From Hydrogenoanaerobacterium saccharovorans (lineage in GTDB: Bacteria; Bacillota; Clostridia; Oscillospirales; Ruminococcaceae), in the NCBI RefSeq assembly GCF_003814745.1, contig NZ_RKRD01000001.1, positions 1,736,001 through 1,800,000 of the forward strand: a stretch of DNA of 64,000 nt, written 5' to 3'. The notes beneath the pieces were generated by a model. That model was not told the DNA's origin. It searched no databases and was given only the letters and a program-made list of their open reading frames with translations. Positions 60,822 through 64,000 of the stretch are shown here, piece by piece. Every line of letters starts with the position of its first letter. The stretch's first letter is position 1. The translations under genes and the position numbers were made by a program.

Positions 60822-62528
60822 ATGAAATATGAGCAATTTGCAAAACTCACTCAGATTGCATTGGGAAAACAAAAAGCTGATTTAGTTTTGAAAAATGCCG
60901 GCGTTGTTAATGTATTTTCGGGCGAAATCATTACCGCGGATGTTGCAATTTCGGACGGAATCATTGTTGGTGTAGGTTGTTATGAAGGTGCGTTGGAACA
61001 AGACATGAGCGGTAAAATACTTTGCCCCGGCTTTATTGACTCGCACCTGCACTTTGAATCCACACTGGTAGCCCCCCCTGAACTGATTGCTAATGCCGTT
61101 GCATTTGGCACAACAACTTATATTGCCGACCCGCACGAGAGCGCAAATGTGTGCGGATTGAGGGGCGTTGAGTACATATTAAAGCAAACCGAACAAGTGC
61201 CCGCAAATGTATTTGTGATGATGCCGTCCTGTGTACCGTCTGCCGTATTTGAAGACAACGGCTGCAAACTTACAGCAGAGCATATGAAAGGATTTATAAA
61301 TCACCCACGTATACTGGGGCTTGGTGAAGTAATGGATTACCGCGGTGTGGTAACGGCAGACAAAGCAATGTACGAAAAGTTGGAGTTGTTCCGCCATAAA
61401 ATATTGGATGGACACGCTCCGTTTTTACAAGATTTTGACCTCGCCGCCTATTCACTGGCGGGTATTGCTACCGACCACGAGTGCTGTAACTTTGAATATG
61501 CAATGAAAGAACGCCGTGACGGAATGCAAATACTAATACGAGAAGGCACAGCGGCAAAAAATTTGGAGGCAATTGTTCGCGGTATTGTAGAAAACAACAT
61601 TGACACCAACGGCTTTTGCTTTTGTACTGACGATAAGCATATTGAGGAGATACGGCGTGAAGGGCACATCAGCCATTGCATAAAAAAAGCGATCTCCCTT
61701 GGCATCTCTCCTGTGCATGCAATACAGATGGCAACAATCAACGCCGCAACATGTTATCATCTTGACGGCATCGGTGCCATTGCCCCGGGTTATCAAGCGG
61801 ATATCGTTGTGCTGGACGATTTGGAGCAAGTGAAAATTTCACGCGTATATCACAAAGGTATTGCGGTAAGTGAAAACACCACACCTGCAAAGGCAGAAGT
61901 TCTACCTTGTTATGGTGCAATTCGCGAGAGCGTACATGTTGCTGCACTTGACGAAAGCAGCTTTGTACTGAATGCAGAAGATAAACCGTTCCCTGTAATC
62001 GTGTTGATTGATGGACAAATACTCACCAAGCGCATCGACGCCGTGCTGCCTGAAAAGGATGGCAAGTTTATTCCAAATGCAGAGTACAACAAGATTGCGG
62101 TAATCGAGCGCCACAAAGCAAGCGGGCGCATCGGTATCGGCGCAATAAAAGGCTTTGGTATCAAAGGCGGAGCGATTGCTTCCAGTGTATCGCACGACTG
62201 CCATAACATCATTGTTGCAGGTGATAACGACACTGATATATTGCTGGCTGTTCGCGAACTGGTACGTACTCAGGGCGGCTATGCGATTGCAGGCGGAGGT
62301 AAAGTAGTTGCCTCACTTCCATTGCCTGTCATGGGTTTAATGAGCGATACGGGATTTGAACAGGTAAACAGCACACTGCATAGCATGGTAGAGTTGGCGC
62401 ATAACATGGGCGTCAACCCGAATATCGACCCATTTATTACACTCTCCTTTACCGCACTTCCAGTCATCCCCGAATTGAGGTTAACTACACGCGGAATTTA
62501 TGATGTGCAAAAAGAACAGTTTGTGTGA
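60822..62528 (+). CDS. ade: adenine deaminase
   Basis: 568 residues of the Ade amidohydrolase family. The metal site shows FIDSHLHFESTLVAP (HxH, about residues 74-88) and DPHESANVCG; the end holds GGYAIAGGGKVVASLPLPVMG and PNIDPFITLSFTALPVIPE. It turns adenine into hypoxanthine and ammonia in the cytoplasm. The nearby XdhC-type gene suggests purine use by a molybdenum hydroxylase. AAGGAGGTTGTGAT precedes the ATG. Confidence 0.96.
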   Translation: MKYEQFAKLTQIALGKQKADLVLKNAGVVNVFSGEIITADVAISDGIIVGVGCYEGALEQDMSGKILCPGFIDSHLHFESTLVAPPELIANAVAFGTTTYIADPHESANVCGLRGVEYILKQTEQVPANVFVMMPSCVPSAVFEDNGCKLTAEHMKGFINHPRILGLGEVMDYRGVVTADKAMYEKLELFRHKILDGHAPFLQDFDLAAYSLAGIATDHECCNFEYAMKERRDGMQILIREGTAAKNLEAIVRGIVENNIDTNGFCFCTDDKHIEEIRREGHISHCIKKAISLGISPVHAIQMATINAATCYHLDGIGAIAPGYQADIVVLDDLEQVKISRVYHKGIAVSENTTPAKAEVLPCYGAIRESVHVAALDESSFVLNAEDKPFPVIVLIDGQILTKRIDAVLPEKDGKFIPNAEYNKIAVIERHKASGRIGIGAIKGFGIKGGAIASSVSHDCHNIIVAGDNDTDILLAVRELVRTQGGYAIAGGGKVVASLPLPVMGLMSDTGFEQVNSTLHSMVELAHNMGVNPNIDPFITLSFTALPVIPELRLTTRGIYDVQKEQFV

Positions 62529-62590
62529 TATGATACAGCTGTTAACGTTTAAAATGTGGGCACACTGCTAGGACTTATAAAAGAATGTTT

Positions 62591-62630
62591 TAAGGGCATC
62601 CTCGTTTTGCTAAACGAGGATGCCCTTATT
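62591..62630. terminator. terminator after ade
   Basis: AAGGGCATCCTCGTTT pairs with AAACGAGGATGCCCTT. Confidence 0.88.
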
Positions 62631-62668
62631 CGCATACTTCTTATTACAAACAAAGCAAAGTCACATTA

Positions 62669-63253
62669 CTAAATGCCTATTTTCTCAACGGTGGCACTGT
62701 CAGGCGCTGTCATGTAAGCAAAGATAAAACGGTAGTCGCTAATAGTTATATTGCACTCTTGGTTTTCGCCGTGCTGCAAACTGGGTGCATTTGCAACATT
62801 TTCCGGAATAGTAAGCATAAACATAAACTCATCTTTCTGTTCCATCTCATCAGAAATGTAATGCGGCATTTTTGCTCTATCTTCTTCGGATACAGTAAAG
62901 TCATACCCTACATCCATAAGTCCACTACGGGTAATGGTACCTTTTAGGGTAACTTTGCCTTTAAACAGTGCTTCTAGCATTTGGATTTTATTTGCCCCAT
63001 CATATTCAATCTCTAAATCGCTTAAAGTCCAGTCACCAAGGGTGTCGCCAACTTTCATAGTTTTCTTATCGGTCGTCATTAATCCCAGCTGGAAAAGGGC
63101 TGTTTCTTCGTCTTTTGGCTCTGACGAAGCAGAAATTAATGTTTCTTCTGATGAATAAGAGCTCGCCGATTGGCTGCCTGAATTTTTATCTTTGCATGCT
63201 ACCACAGACAGTGCAATAACAATCGCGATTACCAGTAACAGTATTCTTTTCAA
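62669..63253 (-). CDS. lipoprotein of unknown function
   Basis: 194 residues. Lipoprotein signal (LLLVIAIVIALSVVA then Cys20), a Ser-rich linker (SGSQSASSYSSEETLISASS) and an all-beta domain (GDTLGDWTLSDLEIEYDG, KGKVTLKGTITRSGLMDVGY). It looks like a surface protein of the DUF5105-like kind but I cannot name it. Between it and the xdhC-like gene, 157 bases hold nothing clear. Confidence 0.7.
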   Translation of the reverse strand: MKRILLLVIAIVIALSVVACKDKNSGSQSASSYSSEETLISASSEPKDEETALFQLGLMTTDKKTMKVGDTLGDWTLSDLEIEYDGANKIQMLEALFKGKVTLKGTITRSGLMDVGYDFTVSEEDRAKMPHYISDEMEQKDEFMFMLTIPENVANAPSLQHGENQECNITISDYRFIFAYMTAPDSATVEKIGI

Positions 63254-63410
63254 AAAAATTCTCCTAATATAATATACTATTTATTTACCATACAAATGGG
63301 ATGATTGCAAGCATAATATAACATATTCCATTATTATCCTTCATATCAAATAGCAAAGAGTAAAGTGGAAGCTATAAAGCAGTACAACGATTTTTATGTT
63401 TGATATGTTA

Positions 63411-64000
63411 TCAAACTATCGGCTCCATAAATACGGTAAGCGTGCCGCCGCACACCATGCCCGCCTGTTTGGCATCGGTATTGGTCATGTTGCAGGTAGA
63501 AATTTGAGGTTTACCGGATTTGATGACGTCTGCCGTCATAGCACATATCTGCCCCTCGCCTGCCCCTCCGCCAATGCTGCCACTGAGGATTTTCCCCTGC
63601 GCATCAAGAAGCATTTTAGCGCCTGTGCTGCGAGGTGCCGAACCGTTTTTGGTAATAATGGTTGCCATCATCTCCGCCTGATTTATGTTATCAAGGCACT
63701 CAAGCATGCTGTCCTCCATACAGCCTTCGGCAAAACCCGAACGGCGAACTTGCACCAATTCTGCCGCAATGCAAACTGCAATTTCGGCAGGGGTTTGTGC
63801 ACCTATTTTAAGCCCGATGGGTGCATACACCTGAGCAAGCTGTTCTTCGCTATAGCCATCTTCTTTCATTTGCTGCATAACCACTGCAACCTTGCGTTTG
63901 CTGCCTATCATACCCACATAAGCATACGGACGGTGCAATATCTCCTCAAGGCACTGGCGGTCGGCTGAATGCCCGCGCGTAACGATAACATAATAGGTGT
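63411..64000 (-). CDS. XdhC/CoxI family molybdenum-hydroxylase maturation protein (5' part outside)
   Basis: At least 196 residues, N-terminus beyond the window. First comes the XdhC Rossmann domain (YYVIVTRGHSADRQCLEEIL, then YAYVGMIGSKRKVAVVMQQM), then an extra domain like the N-terminal XdhC half at the C-terminus (ATIITKNGSAPRSTGAKMLL, GSIGGGAGEGQICAM, and ending MVCGGTLTVFMEPI). XdhC proteins carry and sulfurate the molybdenum cofactor for xanthine dehydrogenase-like enzymes. Next to adenine deaminase this indicates purine breakdown, maybe by a selenium-dependent hydroxylase. Confidence 0.85.
   Translation of the reverse strand, partial: TYYVIVTRGHSADRQCLEEILHRPYAYVGMIGSKRKVAVVMQQMKEDGYSEEQLAQVYAPIGLKIGAQTPAEIAVCIAAELVQVRRSGFAEGCMEDSMLECLDNINQAEMMATIITKNGSAPRSTGAKMLLDAQGKILSGSIGGGAGEGQICAMTADVIKSGKPQISTCNMTNTDAKQAGMVCGGTLTVFMEPIV

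Overview
The window looks like part of the chromosome of a low-GC, spore-forming anaerobic Firmicute of the class Clostridia, probably near the Oscillospiraceae/Ruminococcaceae. The pointers are the gene order hprK, ROK glucokinase, murB, rapZ, whiA, dnaE, pfkA; strong AGGAGG-type ribosome sites with several TTG starts; a spore-coat transglutaminase; FeoAB iron uptake; adenine deaminase beside an XdhC maturation factor; and YesM/YesN-type two-component systems. The lineage is inferred from gene content only.

Layout. 1-8.7 kb: a leftward housekeeping operon joins carbon-control (HprK, glucokinase, phosphofructokinase), cell wall (MurB), RNA/cell-division control (RapZ, WhiA) and replication (DnaE). 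8.9-12.2 kb: a GT4 glycosyltransferase, a FAD-dependent dehydrogenase and a small membrane protein. 12.4-16.6 kb: a potABCD polyamine importer with a structured leader. 16.8-17.7 kb: tRNA-Pro(GGG) and a membrane protein. 17.7-22 kb: an accessory stretch with a standalone structured RNA candidate, a GPH transporter stub, a phosphoglucose isomerase, a LarA-like C-terminal fragment, a ROK repressor with a palindrome repeated at two promoters, and an IS30 transposase relic. 22-26.4 kb: small genes, then a BusR-like GntR/RCK_C regulator divergent from an MscS channel operon. 26.4-29.6 kb: feoA-feoA-feoB under DtxR-type boxes. 29.7-36.7 kb: a LacI-regulated ABC importer with a GH95 fucosidase-type hydrolase. 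36.7-43.2 kb: an Fe/sugar-phosphate-type ABC importer with its own two-component system. 43.5-48 kb: a lipase, an ECF sigma/anti-sigma pair and small enzymes. 48-50 kb and 59-60.7 kb: two loci that each pair a CPA2 cation/proton antiporter with a PII-like protein, in opposite gene order. 50-54.5 kb: a second YesM/YesN system divergent from a secreted FMN/FAD reductase. 54.6-56.4 kb: spore transglutaminase overlapping an unknown partner. 56.6-59 kb: small proteins and YebC. 60.8-64 kb: adenine deaminase, a lipoprotein and a partial XdhC.

Most notable: the duplicated PII-like/antiporter modules (one behind a promoter-hairpins-terminator leader), the roughly 200-nt RNA with mutually exclusive helices at 17.76-17.96 kb, and the decayed ROK/LarA/PGI/GPH cassette with its conserved operator.
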